A stretch of 64,000 nt of DNA from Homarus americanus. Its lineage: Eukaryota; Arthropoda; Malacostraca; Decapoda; Nephropidae. The translations under genes and the position numbers were made by a program. The number at the start of each line of letters is the position of its first letter. Position 1 is the first letter of the stretch. Positions 24,506-36,500 of this stretch are shown in pieces. The stretch covers positions 17,637,287 to 17,701,286 of the forward strand of contig NW_024737042.1 in the NCBI RefSeq assembly GCF_018991925.1, given 5' to 3'. The notes under the pieces were generated by a model, which was not told the DNA's origin, did no database searches, and saw nothing but the letters and a program-made list of their open reading frames with translations.

Positions 24506-25096
24506 GTGGAGTGATGATCGTCCCTCTATTCATTGTCACACACTTGCGTCTCCTCAACGTTCTCTTCACCACTCCCCTCACCGTTTCTTTTACTGCTCAT
24601 ATTTGCTCTCTCCCCATCCTGACACCATCTCCCCTCACGTTGCAAATCTCTCCCCCTCTCCCATACACCCTCGTTTACTGTTATCTCTTCCTCTCTTTAT
24701 CCTTGATGCCTTCACCTCGCCTCCTTTACACTTTTCTGAAATATAAATATATGGAATATTTTTTGTTTTGAACGTGTAACGAAAAGTATATATTTTTGTC
24801 TATTTTTTCTTCATTAGGTAAATGGTGAAAATATAGTGTTCGTTTAACCCTTGCTGCTCTTTTTATCATTAAACACAATGTGTAATGTTCACGTTTTTCT
24901 ATTCCCGAAAGCATGAATCCGGATTAAAAACATTGATAAACTAGATATTTTCTTTTTCTGACGCTGTTCAGTTAAGTTTATTTTGTTTTGTTTTGCCTCA
25001 TTTATTTCTTACATACTAAAGTTTTTTGTTATTTCTTAATTTGATCTTATTCTAGTTTTTGTTTCTTATGGATATTATTTGTTACGTCTGCATTAG

Positions 25097-25098
<2 letters not shown>
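24506..25098. other. Unassigned DNA, T-rich towards the end
   Basis: No repeat period, RNA gene or coding motif is recognised. The plus-strand frames at 24430-24771 run from the minisatellite into this DNA and look random. Confidence 0.4.
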
Positions 25099-25183
<85 letters not shown>

Positions 25184-25184
25184 C
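25099..25184. repeat. (CT)n microsatellite
   Basis: About 36 CT units, then CTATCTCTCTCTCC. Confidence 0.95.
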
Positions 25185-25832
25185 ATCAATTCCTCTTTTT
25201 CTTCTTCTCTTTCTTATCTTTCAGTAACTTAGCTTCATTGATTTGATCGAATTTATTATTTATCTATTTTCCTTTTATGTGTCTTTTATTATTACCTTTT
25301 TTTTCAATTCCTTCCTTCTCTTTCGTGACTTTTGATGATTTTAAAATTTTCATTCATTTTTTTTGTCCTTTATTAAATTTCCCTCAGTTCCCCTCTGTAT
25401 TCTTTTTTGTTATCTATTTCTTATTTGCTTCTTCGTCCTCGTCATGTGCATCTTTATCAATTCTCTATTAATTCCTTCTTCCCCCTTTACGTCTCTGTTG
25501 ATTTTTCCTTATTTCCTCTTTCTTCTTGTACTTATTTTATTGTGATTCCTTCTTTCTATCATACGTCTTTGTTTATCTCCCTTTACTCATTATTGTTCCA
25601 TAATTTGTTTCTCTATTCTTCTCTACTATTTTTGATCAATTATTTATATGTTATGCTTTTTCTTTCATTGTCTTTCTATCGCCAATTATTTGTTTTTAAG
25701 CCTCTTTCATTCTTTTTTTTCTCTTGTGCTTATTCATTCTTTTGGTTTTTGTTCGTTGTTTTCTCTCTTATACTTCTTCTTTACTCTTTATTACTTCCTT
25801 CATCCTTTTTTCAGTTATAGTGACGACTTTTT
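25185..25832. other. T-rich low-complexity DNA
   Basis: T/C-biased sequence leading into the TTC repeat. The Phe/Leu/Ser-rich plus-strand frames come from composition. Confidence 0.55.
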
Positions 25833-26855
25833 CTTCTTCATTCTTCTTCATTCTTCTTCTTCATTCTTCTTCTTCTTCTTCTTCTTCTTCTTCTTCTTCT
25901 TCTTCTTCTTCTTCTTTATTCTTCTTTATTCTTCTTCTTCTTCTTCTTTTTCTTCTTCTTCTTCTTCTTCTTCTTCTTCTTCTTCTTCTTCTTTATTCTT
26001 CTTCTTCTTTATTCTTCTTCTTCTTCTTCTTCTTCTTCTTCTTCTTCTTTATTCTTCTTCTTCATTCTTCTTCTTCTTCTTCTTCATTCTTCTTCTCCTT
26101 CATTCTTCTTCTTCTTCTTCTTCATTCTTCTTCTTCTTCTTCTTCTTCTTCTTCTTCTTCTTCTTCTTCTTCTTCATTCTTCTTCTTCTTCTTCTTCATT
26201 CTTTTTCTTCTTCTTCATTTTTCTTCTTCATTCTTCATTCTTCTTCTTCTTCTTGTTCTTCTTTTTTCTTCATTCTTCTTCATTCTTCTTCTTCTTCAAT
26301 CTTCTTCATTCTTCTTCATTCTTCTTTTTCTTCTTCATTCTTCTTCATTCTTCTTCTTTATTCTTCTTCTTTTTCTTCTTCATTCTTCTTCTTCATTCTT
26401 CTTCTTTATTCTTCTTCTTCTTCTTCTTCTTCTTCTTTATTCTTCTTCTTCTTTCTTCTTCTTCTTCTTCTTCTTTAATCTTCTTCTTCCTTCTTCCTTT
26501 ATTCTTCTTCTTCATTCTTCTTCTTCTCCTTCTTCTTTATTCTTCTTCTTCTTCTAACATTGTTCTTCTTCTTCTTCTTCTTTCTTCTTCTTCTTCTTCT
26601 TTCTTCTTCTTCTTCTTCTTCTTCTTCTTTATTCATCTTCTTCTTCTTCTTTATTCTTCTTCTTCTTCTTCATTCTTCTTTTTCTTCTTCTTCATTCTTC
26701 TTCTTCATTCTTCTTCTTCATTCTTCTTCATTCTTCTTCATTCTTCTTCTTCTTCATTCTTCTTCTTCATCTTCATTCTTCTTCTTCATTCTTCTTCTTC
26801 TTCATTCTTCTCTTTCATTCTTCATTCTTCTTCTTCTTCTTCTTCTTCTTCTTCT
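25833..26855. repeat. 1-kb (TTC)n repeat with ATTC interruptions
   Basis: About 1,020 bp are made almost wholly of CTT triplets, regularly interrupted by ATTCTT (from TTCTTCATTCTTC and TTCTTTATTCTTC variants). The complementary strand is GAA-rich. Poly-Phe, poly-Leu and poly-Ser frames in all three plus frames read the triplet repeat and are not genes. Confidence 0.97.
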
Positions 26856-26899
26856 ACGCGTTTATTGACTTTTCAGCTGCAATGTTTATTCATGAGACA

Positions 26900-27600
26900 C
26901 CCGTAGTTACCTATTTCTACTCCTCCTCCTTCTTCTCTCCCTCCTCTCTCACTCCTTCCTTCTCCTAATCTCATTCCCTTTCCTCTCACCATTTCCTCTA
27001 CTTCCTTCTCTCCTTTCTCTCCAACACCTATCCCTCTCTTCCATTCCCTACTTTCTATCTTCTACTACCTCTCCCGTCTCTTCTCCTCCTCCTATATTCC
27101 CTCCTTTCTCCTCTACCTCCCTTCCTCCCCCTATCACAACTCCCTCTTCATCCTTCTCCACCTAAACCACCATCACCTCCTCCTTATCCTTCCCCATCTT
27201 CCCTCTTTTCCTCAACCCTTCCTCCTTATCCTTCCCCCTTCTCTTCCTCCTCTTCCCTCTCTCCTACCAACATCTCCACTTCCTCCACTTCCACTTTCTC
27301 TTCACCCTTCTTCCTCTTTCTTCCTCGTCCACCTCCTCACTCTTCCACCTCTGCACTCTTCCTCCTGTACTTTTCCTCACCCTTCTTCCTCTTCCCAATC
27401 ACTCTTCCTCCTCTACTTCCACCATCTCCACCTCCTCCTCTTCCACCTCTGCACTCTTCCTCCTCTACTTTCCCCTCACCCTTCTTCCTCTTGCCCATCA
27501 TTCTTCCTCCTCCACCTCCACCTCCTCCTCTCCCTCTCCCTCTCCCTCTCCCTTCCTTCTGGTCCTCCTCCTCCTCCTCCTCCTCCTCCTCACCCTTCCA
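26900..27600. repeat. Pyrimidine-rich tract with (CCT)n
   Basis: CTCCTTCC-type low complexity, containing TCCCTC runs near 27530-27550 and a (CCT)n block near 27563-27591. No gene. Confidence 0.75.
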
Positions 27601-27987
27601 AATTGTATTTCCTCCGCTCGACCTACATACTTTTTCCCCCTAAATTGGAAAGTTTCTTTGCGCTCTTCTGGCTTCCGATTCCCAGTCAATAACTCCAGAA
27701 TTTGTTTCCTTGTTTATTATGAATTTCCTTTGTTTTTATTTTTATTTTCCTTCCGTTAATTTTGTATCTTATTGGTTTCTTTCTTTTCAATCTCTTTGTT
27801 CTTGTTTATTGTTTTCTCTTTTTATTCTGCTTCTCTCTTTTCCTGATATTATATATATATGTCTCTCTCACCTTCTCTCTTTCTCTTCTTTTTTTATCCT
27901 CTTTTATCTCTCACTCATTTTCTCTCTGTTTTCATCATGATTTTTCTTTCAATGTTTCACTTTTATATTTTTTAATTTTTAACCCCC

Positions 27988-28021
<34 letters not shown>

Positions 28022-28430
28022 TTACCTCCCCTTTCTCTCCATTACTCTCCTATCGAATTCCTTCTATTTCTACAATTTCATCCGTTATCTTTCCTCTACA
28101 TTTTTCTCTCGATTATTCCACCTTCGTAGCGGTTGTTCATATCACCATCTTTACAGTATGTTATCTTCTACTTGTGTTATAACCCACCTATTATCTGCCT
28201 CCTGCCGTCTATTGCACTTTGCCATGTATTTTGCCTCCCCTGTATTCGGTGAGAGAGAGAGAGCGTTTCATTTCCTCTCTTAATACCTGATTTATCACCA
28301 TCTTCCTGCCTCCCTTTTCCCTCACCTTTTCACCCACCCTCTTCTCACCTCCTTCATCAACATTTTTTCTTCCCCAACTCTTTCTCTCTCTCTCCCTCCC
28401 TCCCTCCCCGTTTTAAATCCCTGAGACTAA
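27601..28430. other. T-rich DNA with short (CT)n tracts
   Basis: CT runs occur near 27985-28022 and 28380-28408, and GAGAGAGAGAG near 28251. The plus-strand Phe/Leu/Ser frames at 27710-28283 look like composition effects. No domain is recognised. Confidence 0.5.
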
Positions 28431-29420
28431 ATTGAGATTGAATAACCTTACCCCCTCACTACCACCCCCTCTTACTACCTCCCATCTCACTATCCCCTGC
28501 CCTACCCCCTCATACTACCTCCATCTCACTATCCCTGCCCCTACTCATCATACTACCTCCCATCCACAACCCCCTGGCCCCTCTCACTACCTCTACTACC
28601 TCCCCATCTCACAATCCCTGGCCCCCCACCACCTCCTCCCCCCACTACCTCCCCTCCACCCCTGGCCCCCACACCTCCCCCTCTACACCTCCCCCATCTC
28701 ACTATCCCCCTGCCCCCTCACTACCCCTCATACTACCTCCCCATCTCACTATCCCCTGCCCCCCCTCACTACCTCCCTCTATTACCTCCCATCTCACTAT
28801 CCCCTGCCCTCCCCCTATTATCACCTCCCCACTTTCTCAACATCTCCTTCCCATCCATACCCTCCTCATTGCACCTCCTTCAACACCTCCTTCCCCTCAC
28901 CACACGACCTCCTCCTCCCTCACCATATCACCTCCCATCACCACTTCCTCTCCTTCATCACACCTCCTTCACCTCCTCACCACAGCACCTCATCACCACC
29001 TCCTCAACATACCCTACCCTCCCCCACCCACCTCTCCCTCATCTCCCCCTCTCCCACACCTCCATCCCTTCACCACCTCCTTCCCCCTCTCTCCTTCATC
29101 ACCACAGCCCCTCCTCTCGGCCTCACTATTTCCCCCTCTCCCTCACCTGCTTTCCCTCAAGACCACCACTCCCTCTCCCTTACTTCCATCCCTTCACCAC
29201 CATCACCACCACCACTCTCTCTCTCCCTCACTTTCATCCCTTCACCACCATCACCACTACCATCTCCCTCTCTCCATCACCTTCATCCCTTCACCACCCC
29301 TTCTCCTTCTCTCCCTCATCTCCTTCCTCTTCACCACCCCTTCCCTTCTCTCCCTCACCTCCTCCCTCATCACCACCACCACCTATAGTACCTTCCTCTC
29401 TCCCTCTGCATCATGGACGC
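28431..29420. repeat. C-rich ACCTCC/CACTACC degenerate repeat
   Basis: In the first 400 bp the phrases CTACCTCCCATCTCAC and TATCCCCTGCCCC recur at irregular 25-60-bp spacing. Later, CTTCACCACC and CCTTCTCC recur. The 318- and 206-codon Pro/Ser/His/Leu frames here are low-complexity. Confidence 0.7.
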
Positions 29421-29559
29421 TTTAAAATTGCTCTCTCCCACACCAACCTGTTAATTCTATTTTCCCAGCAATTTCCTCTTCCCATTTAGCGAGTCTTCTT
29501 TATCCCTTTCCCTTCTCGCTCCTTTCACTCTCGTCTCTGCGGTGCGTAAGACAGGAACT

Positions 29560-30065
29560 AGAGGATCCGTGAATAAAGATGGTAGATGAGGAAGGACGAT
29601 TAATGAGGTTGATGTTGGAGGAAGAGGAAGGAGAAGGAGGAGAGAGGGAAAATAAAAGAAGAATGAAAAGTAGAGAAAGATGTAGAAGTAAAACAGAAGA
29701 AGGAAATGGGAGAGGAAATAGTATAGGTTGAATGTAAGGAGGAGGGGGAGAAGGAGAAGTTGCAGGGGAAGTGAAGGAACATAGAATAAAATAATGTGAA
29801 ATAAAGTAAAAATAGGAGAAAGGAAATTTATGACAGGAAGTAATAAGGAATAAGACAAGATGAGGATAAAGTAGAAGAGGAGAAATAGGATGAGAAGAAA
29901 TAATACCATAAGAGGATGAAGAAATGAGGAAAGTGGGGTAGAACAGGAGAAGGAAAGGTAGAAGAAGCATAGAATGAAGAAATAGTATAGGAATAACATA
30001 GGAAGAAAAGGCAGTATAGAAGAGTTAACAGAGGAGGTAAGAAGCAGTAAAGGAGGAAGAGGGAA
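29560..30065. repeat. Purine-rich low-complexity tract
   Basis: The plus strand is A/G-rich (AGGAAGGAG-like) for about 500 bp, a second pyrimidine-to-purine switch after the 28.4-29.4 kb tract. The minus-strand Phe/Leu/Ser/Pro frames are artefacts. Confidence 0.7.
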
Positions 30066-30175
30066 AGGATGGAGATAATTACGTTATAGAAAAAAATGTG
30101 TTAGGAATTTCGAACTTAGTGGATATAAACTTAGAAGTTATATTGTAAATAATCATTAAATTAACTGCAAAAAAC

Positions 30176-30270
30176 CTAAACTAACCAACCAAACCAAACC
30201 AAACCAACCAAACCTATCCTAACCTAACCTAACCTAACCTAACCTAACCTAACCTAACCTAACCTAATCT
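30176..30270. repeat. Interstitial telomeric repeat (CCTAA)n
   Basis: Nine perfect AACCT pentamers run from 30221 to 30265, flanked by AACCT ATCCT before and AATCT after. The 5' side (30176-30210) holds degenerate AACC/AAACC units. This is the C-rich strand of TTAGG, the usual arthropod telomere motif. Its place among ordinary repeats indicates an internal relic rather than a chromosome end. Confidence 0.9.
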
Positions 30271-30486
30271 AAAGTGAATGATGAATCTAGTGTTTTGATA
30301 ATGTTCTTGTCCTTGTGTGAGATATTAAGTGACTGTGGTGGATATAGTGTGACGCGTTCATTCGGGTAAATTAATCAATTCTAATCTCAATGATGTTTAC
30401 ATCGGATGATTCAATTTAAAGTAATTCTTTTTGTTAATTGGATTAACTTCCTATGTTAGTTAGCTTTTTATTTTTATTTTTTATCT
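30271..30486. other. AT-rich unassigned DNA
   Basis: No repeat or gene is recognised. Confidence 0.4.
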
Positions 30487-30590
30487 TATCTTATTTTATC
30501 TGTCTGTCTGTCTGTCTGTCTAATCTATCTAATCTATCTAATCTGTCTATCTAATCTATCTGTCTAATCTCTCTGTCTGTCTGTCTACAC
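30487..30590. repeat. ATCT/GTCT tetranucleotide repeat
   Basis: Interleaved TCTG and TAATC/TATC units form a compound tetranucleotide microsatellite. The final GTCTACAC (30583-30590) is the target-site copy of the adjoining MITE. Confidence 0.85.
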
Positions 30591-30807
30591 CAGTGGTTCT
30601 CAACCTTGTTTGCCCCATGCACCCCTTTCACCATATGTCAGAATGTCATTCCCCCTCCTTTCCAAGATTGTCTGCCTCAAAAAGTGCATTCCAAATAATA
30701 TGCATATAATACTGAAAATCCTTTATTTTTTCCATATTAGTATCAGTTTCCCCCTCCCCCCCCTGAAAACCTGAGGGGGGAAATTCCCCCCTGGTTGAGA
30801 ACCCCTG
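30591..30807. mobile_element. hAT-type MITE with 8-bp target duplication
   Basis: A 217-bp element starts with CAGTGGTTCTCAACC and ends with GGTTGAGAACCCCTG. The terminal inverted repeats match at 14 of 15 positions. Flanking direct repeats are identical: GTCTACAC at 30583-30590 and at 30808-30815. Eight-base duplications and CAG-GGTTCTCAACC-like ends are hallmarks of hAT superfamily elements. There is no transposase frame inside, so it is non-autonomous. A run of C and of G near the right end (30750-30790) forms a secondary inverted repeat. Confidence 0.95.
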
Positions 30808-30884
30808 GTCTACACAGTTATCGTCTGAATTTTCCTCAGCAACGTCAATAAACATCCACACTAAGTTGCATCTCCTCTCTTATG

Positions 30885-31358
30885 TACGCTTCTCTCAATT
30901 CCATGTACGTATTTCTTATCCCCGTGTACGTATCTCCCATCCCCGTGTACGCATCTTTCATCCCCGTGTACGCATCTCACATCCCCGTGTACGCATCTTT
31001 CATCCCCGTGTACGTATCTCCCATCCCCGTGTACGCATCTCTCATCCCCGTGTACGCATCTCCCATTCCCGTGAACGCATCTTTCATCCCCGTGTACGCA
31101 TCTCTCATCCCCGTGTACGCATTTGTTATCCCGTGTACGCATCTCTCATCCACATGTATGCATCTTTTCTCCCCGTGTACGCACTTCCCATCCATGCATA
31201 CGTATCTCTAATCCTCGTGTACGCATCTCTCATCCTAGTGTACACATTTCTCATCCTCGTGTACCCATTTCTCATCCCCGTGTACGTATCTCCCCTTCCC
31301 GTGCACATATGTCTCATTCCCGTGTAAGTATCTCTCATCCCCGTGTACGCATATTTCC
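30885..31358. repeat. 21-bp minisatellite (forward), about 22 units
   Basis: Units read CGCATCTCTCATCCCCGTG plus TA. They are tightly conserved at 30930-31130, then more variable. The 21-bp length keeps frames open; His-Pro-Arg-Val-Arg-Ile-Ser and Val-His-Gly-Asp patterns are artefacts. The reverse complement closely resembles the unit of the array at 33176-33587. Confidence 0.95.
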
Positions 31359-32705
31359 CCACCTTCCTCCCTACACTAACTGAACTCTATTGCCCATGAA
31401 AACGACTAATCTCCCTTCATCATTACCATCATACCACGACTCATTTCACCCTTAAAATATGTAGTGGATCTTTACGGGTGGCTTATCTAATGTTACCAGA
31501 TAAAAGTATAACCTTCACGGGAGAGTCTGTAGAGTTAAGGCAGTTATTGTAGCCGTCAGTCACCCATTTAGACTACCATGTGCCCTTGTATGATCTTCCT
31601 TACCCTATCTAATTTAATTTCTCCTTTCCTTCTTTTTTAATTGACTATTGATGCTTTGGTTTGTGTATTTATTTGTAACTCGTCATTCTTTTAGCTATAC
31701 TCTTAAGACATGTTTATCTCTCCTTCATATACCTCTAAGACCCTTTTGTTCTCTCTTAAGGGATAGTCGTCGTCTTCTGGCACGCTGGCCTTTAAATTTA
31801 TTCTCTTCCTCCTCCTCCTCCTCCTCCCTTATCTCGTCCGTAAAACTTGACTTTTCTCTGTTTCTCGACCCTTGGCCTCCAGGGCAGCCCTGAGGTTCTC
31901 GTTTGAGGACTACGTCGAAGGTTCAGGTACTTACTTTGAGGCTTCTTTTTGGGAACTTGGTTTAAGGTTAACATCTTGGAGAACTTTAAATATTTTGGGG
32001 GGAAAAGGTTTTTCTTGAACAACGTTTAGAAATCTTTTTGTCGAATTTTAAAGTTACTTTTTAGTTGAAGGAATTTCCTTTTCGAAGTTTTATTTGTGGA
32101 AAGTTAAGTGCTCTTACAGTTAAAGGGTTCTTTTGTAGAACTCAGTCTGGGGCTTCTTCTTCTTCTGAGCCCGAAACAGTTTCTTTGGAAGTCTTTTCGA
32201 TGGGAGGAGGGCGGGAGGGGGTTGGGAGTGTTGCCTCATAAACTTTACTCTCTTGTGTTAGGTAACCTCAAACACTTCCACCAACAGACCTCTTTATTTC
32301 TACCTGAACTTTATGCGAACTATAATAAGTTAAGGTTCTCAGAAGGTAACCTCATGCTAAGTTCAATGGAAGACTCCCATTTACAGGAACTACTGTAACT
32401 CAGCCCCACACAACAAGGTGACGTAACAGAAAGGCCGCCAGCATAAAAGAACCTTAACTCTCAACACTCAGTCCTCGAGGATGTCAATAAATACTGCTCT
32501 GAGAATATAATTTTAACCTCTCATTAAGTGACCTCAAACCCGTGGCCCCAAACAAAAGGTTAAAGTAGGTGACTCTCCTTTTGACAAGAAGTCCTTAAAT
32601 AATGACCTCCAGGCCGCCCAGGTGGCCAAGGTTAGAGGAATGGAGCAAAGATAAATTTTATGCTCGTGGGAAAGGAGAGAGAAGGAGGAGGACGGGGAAC
32701 AGGGT
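31359..32705. other. Unassigned DNA between the two inverted arrays
   Basis: The region has no convincing gene. A CTC/TCC patch lies near 31806-31828, and between about 31895 and 32400 phrases of the GGTTTTTCTTGAAC type recur with weak similarity, suggesting an old repeat. The plus-strand frame at 32108-32398 has no recognisable domain. Confidence 0.35.
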
Positions 32706-32745
32706 AGAGGAGGAGGAGGAGGAGGAGGAGGAGGAGGAGGAGGGG
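32706..32745. repeat. (GGA)n microsatellite
   Basis: About 12 GGA/GAG units in a purine-rich context. Confidence 0.85.
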
Positions 32746-33175
32746 ATATAGATTCAAAAGTCAGCGTACTGGAAGACGACGAGGACCCCTTAAGGAAGAT
32801 CAGGGGATGGCACGGAGGCAGGGAGGAGAATAAATATATCAAAGGTACAGTGCGTGAGGAGGTGCTGCTGTGGGTAGCAGGATAACATAGAAGATAATAA
32901 AAACTACAGAATAACTCACAAGATAACACTAGGCTCATATAGCACAGTTCGAGATGATGAATAGATGGCCCACAAACTCTGGGAGATCGCATATATGACT
33001 AAGTTTTCTCCATAAATGTTACGTAGTAGGTTGGTAATATCGAGGAGAATAGATTGGAGAACGTGCGGTAGATCCTAAAGGTGGAATGAATCGTAACTTT
33101 GATGATGGCACGGCAGAGAGATTTGTTTTACGGGAGCAACGGCGGTTAGTTAGTGCGTGTAGGGGGGATTGGGGC
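32746..33175. other. Unassigned DNA
   Basis: No coding or repeat signal is recognised. Confidence 0.35.
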
Positions 33176-33587
33176 TGAGATACGTGCACACGAACGAGAA
33201 ATACGAACATAGAAATGAGAGATATGTACACAAAAATATATTATATTACAGAGAAATAAGAAATATGTACACATAAATCAGATACGTACAAAGAAATGAG
33301 AGAAACGTAAACAAAAAGAGAGATACGAACACAGAAATGAGAGATTCGTACACAGGAATAAGAGATACGTACTCAGCAGTGAGACATACGTACACATAAA
33401 TGAGATATACATACACATAAATGAGACACCACACAAATTAGAGGTGCATACATAGGAATAACAGATACACACACGAGGGTGACAGATACGTACACAGGAG
33501 GGACAGCGAGGTATACAAGAATGAGAAATGTGTACACAGGAAGGAGAGATGTGTACATTGGGATGAGAAATACGTTTACAGAGATGA
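33176..33587. repeat. 21-bp minisatellite (inverted relative of 30.9-31.4 kb), about 19 units
   Basis: Units resemble TACACAGAAATGAGAGATAC plus G, with many substitutions. Compared with the reverse complement of the 30.9-kb unit (TACACGGGGATGAGAGATGC plus G), most positions agree. The two arrays are therefore divergent, oppositely oriented members of one family. The array is followed at once by the 19-bp array. Confidence 0.85.
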
Positions 33588-33589
33588 GG

Positions 33590-36500
33590 AGTGTGTTGCA
33601 GAGTGGTTGTTGGGGAGGGTATGAGGGGTGTAGGAAGGTATGAGGGGTGTAGGAAGGTATGAGGGGTGTAGGAAGGTATGAGGGGGGTGTAGGAACGTAT
33701 GAGGGGTGTAGGAAGGTATGAGGGGTGTAGGAAGGTATGAGAGGTGGAGGAAAGATATGAGGGTGTAGGAAGGTATGAGGGGTGTAGGAAGGTATGAGGG
33801 GTGTAGGAAGGAATGAGAGGTGTTGGAAGGTATGATAGGGTGTGGGAAGGTATGAGGGTGTAGGGTATGAGGGGGTAGGGAAAAGGGAGGGGTGTAGGGA
33901 AGGAGAAGGTATGAGGGTGGGGTAGGAAGGTATGAGGGGTGTAGGAAGGTGAGGGGGTGTAGAAGGCAAGGAGGTGTAGGGAAGGTGCGAGGTAGGGTTG
34001 GAAGGAGGGGGTGTAGGAAGGTATGAGGGGTGTAGGAAGGTATGAGGGGTGTAGGAAGGAAGTGAGGGGTGGTGGTAGGGTATGAGGTGTAGGAAGGTAT
34101 GAGGGGTAGGAAGGTGAGGGGGTAGGGAAGGTATGGAGGGGTAGGAAGGCAAGTGAGGTGTAGAAGGCAAGGAGGGGGTGTAGGGAAGGTGAGGTGTAGG
34201 AAGGTAAGGAGGGGTTTGGGCAGTGAGGGGGGTGTAGGAAGGCATGAGGGGTGGTAAAGGCAAGGAGGGGGGGAGTAGGAAGGGTATGAGGGGTGTAGGA
34301 AGGTCAGAGGGGTGTAGGAAGGGAGGGTGAGGGAAGGCATGAGGGGTGTAGGAAGGTATGAGGGGAGGGTATGAGGGGTGTAGGGTAAGGAGGGGTGTAG
34401 GGAAGGTGTAGAGGGGTGGAGGGTATGAGGGGGAGGAAGGCATGAGAGGGGTGAGAAGGTATGAGGGGTAGGGTGGTAGGAGGGGTGTAGGAAGGCATGA
34501 GGGTGTAGGGAAGGTATGAGGGTGTGTAGGAAGGTATGAGGGGTGAGAAGGTATGAGGGGTGTAGAAGGTATGAGGGGTGTAGGGTAAGGGGTAGGAAGG
34601 CATGAGGGGTGTAGGAAGGCAAGGAGGGGTAGGGAAGGAAGGAGGGGTGTAGGGAAGGAATGAGGGGTGTAGAAAGGTATGAGGGGTGTAGGAAGGAATG
34701 AGGGGTGTAGGAAGAATGAGGGTGTAGAAGGTATGAGGGTGCAGGACAGTATGAGAGGGAGGAAGGCATGTGTAGAAAGGTATGAGGGTGTAAGAAGTGG
34801 GAGGGTGTAGGAAGTCATGAGGGGTGTAGGGAAGGCATGAGGGTGTAGGGAAGGGTTTGAGGGTGTAGGAAGGTATGGAGGTGTAGAAGGTTTGAGGGGT
34901 GAGGAAGGCATGAGGGGTGTAGGGAAGGTATGGGGGGTAGGGAATAAGAATGAGGGTGAGAAAGTATGGGGGGTAGGGATGGGTGAGGGGAGAGGGAGGG
35001 TGAGGGTGAGTAAGGCATGAGGGGTGTAGGAAGGCATGGGGGGGGAGGAAGGCATGAGGGTGAGGGTATGGGGTGAGGGAAGGCATGAGGGGGTGGAAAG
35101 GTGAAGGTGCAGGAAGGCATGAGGGGTGTAAGGAAGGTATGAGGGTGTAGGGAAGGCATGAGGGTGAATAGGTGCAGGAGAGGTGAGGATGGGAGGGTGC
35201 AGGAAGGCATGAGGGGGTAAGGAAGGCATGAGGGGGTGCAGGAAGGCATGGGGGGGTGGATGGAAGGTTAGGGGGTGTAGGAAGGCATGGGATGCAGGAA
35301 GGCATGAGGGTGGTGAGGCATGAGGGGTGGTAAGGCATGGAGGGGTGAGGGGGCAGGAAAACATGAGGGGAGAGGAAATGATGTAGGAAGGCATGAGGTA
35401 TGAAATGTACTGAGGGGGAGGAATGCGAGGGGTAGGAATGAGGGGTGCAGGTAAAGAGAGGAAGGTATGAGGGTGTAGGAAGGCATGAAGGGTGTAGGAA
35501 GGCATGGGGGGGTGTAGGAAGGCATGAGGTGTAGGAAGGTATGAGGTGTAAGAAGGTTGAGGAGGTGGAGAAGGCATGAGGGTGTAGGAAGGTGTGAGGG
35601 GTATAGGAAGGTATGGAGGGGGGTGTAGGAAGGTATGGGGGTGAGAAGGTATGAAGGTGTAGGAAGGTATGGATTATGTAGGAAGGCATGAGGGGTGTAG
35701 GAAGGTATGAGGGGTGTAGGAACGTTTGAGGGTGTAGGAAGGTATAATAATAATAATAATAATAATAATAATTATAAAGGCATGGGGGGAGGAAGGCATG
35801 GGGATGTAGGAACGTTTGAGGGGTGTAGAAGGTGATGAGGAGTGTGTGTAGGGAAGGGTGTAGGAAGGCATGAGGGGTGTAGGGAAGGCATGAGGGGTAG
35901 GAAGGCATGAGGGGGAGAGGAAGGTAGGAGAGGTGAAGGCAAGGGGGTAGGAAGGTATTGGGGTGTATAGGTGATGAGCGGTAAGAAGGTATGAGGGTGT
36001 AGGAAAGCATGAGAGGGTGTAGGAAGATATAAAGAGTGTAGGAAGGCATGAGGGGTGTAGGAATGTATGAGGGGTGTAGGAAGGAATGAGAGGGGTGTAG
36101 GAAGATAAAAGGAGGTGTGTGAGGAAGGCAAGGAGGTGTAGGAAGGTATGGGTGTAGGGAAGGTATGAGAGGCTGTAGGGAGATGGAGGTGTAGGAAGGT
36201 ATGAGAGGGCATGTACATGAGAGGGTGTAGGAAGATATAAGGAGGGTGAGGAAGGCATGAGGGGTGTAGGAATGTATGAGGGGTGTAGGAATGTATGGGA
36301 GAGGGTAGGAAGGTATGAGGGGTGTAGGTGGTATGAGGGGTGTAGGAAGGCATGAGGGGTGTAGGGAGTATGAAGGGTGTAGGAAGGCATGAGGGTGTAG
36401 GAAGGCATGAGAGGTGAAGGAAGGCATGGGGGTGTAGAAAGGTATGAGGGGTGTAAGGTATAAGTAGGGTGTGAGGGAAGGAATGAGAGGTGCTGGAAGG

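Noticed and set aside
25648..26906. Poly-Phe/Leu/Ser frames of over 200 codons, superficially membrane-like
   Set aside because: Pure TTC triplet repeat read in three frames.
30885..31358. CRISPR-like regular repeats
   Set aside because: Units are contiguous with no unique spacers, and the genome is eukaryotic. The same holds for the 58.7-kb and 60.7-kb arrays.
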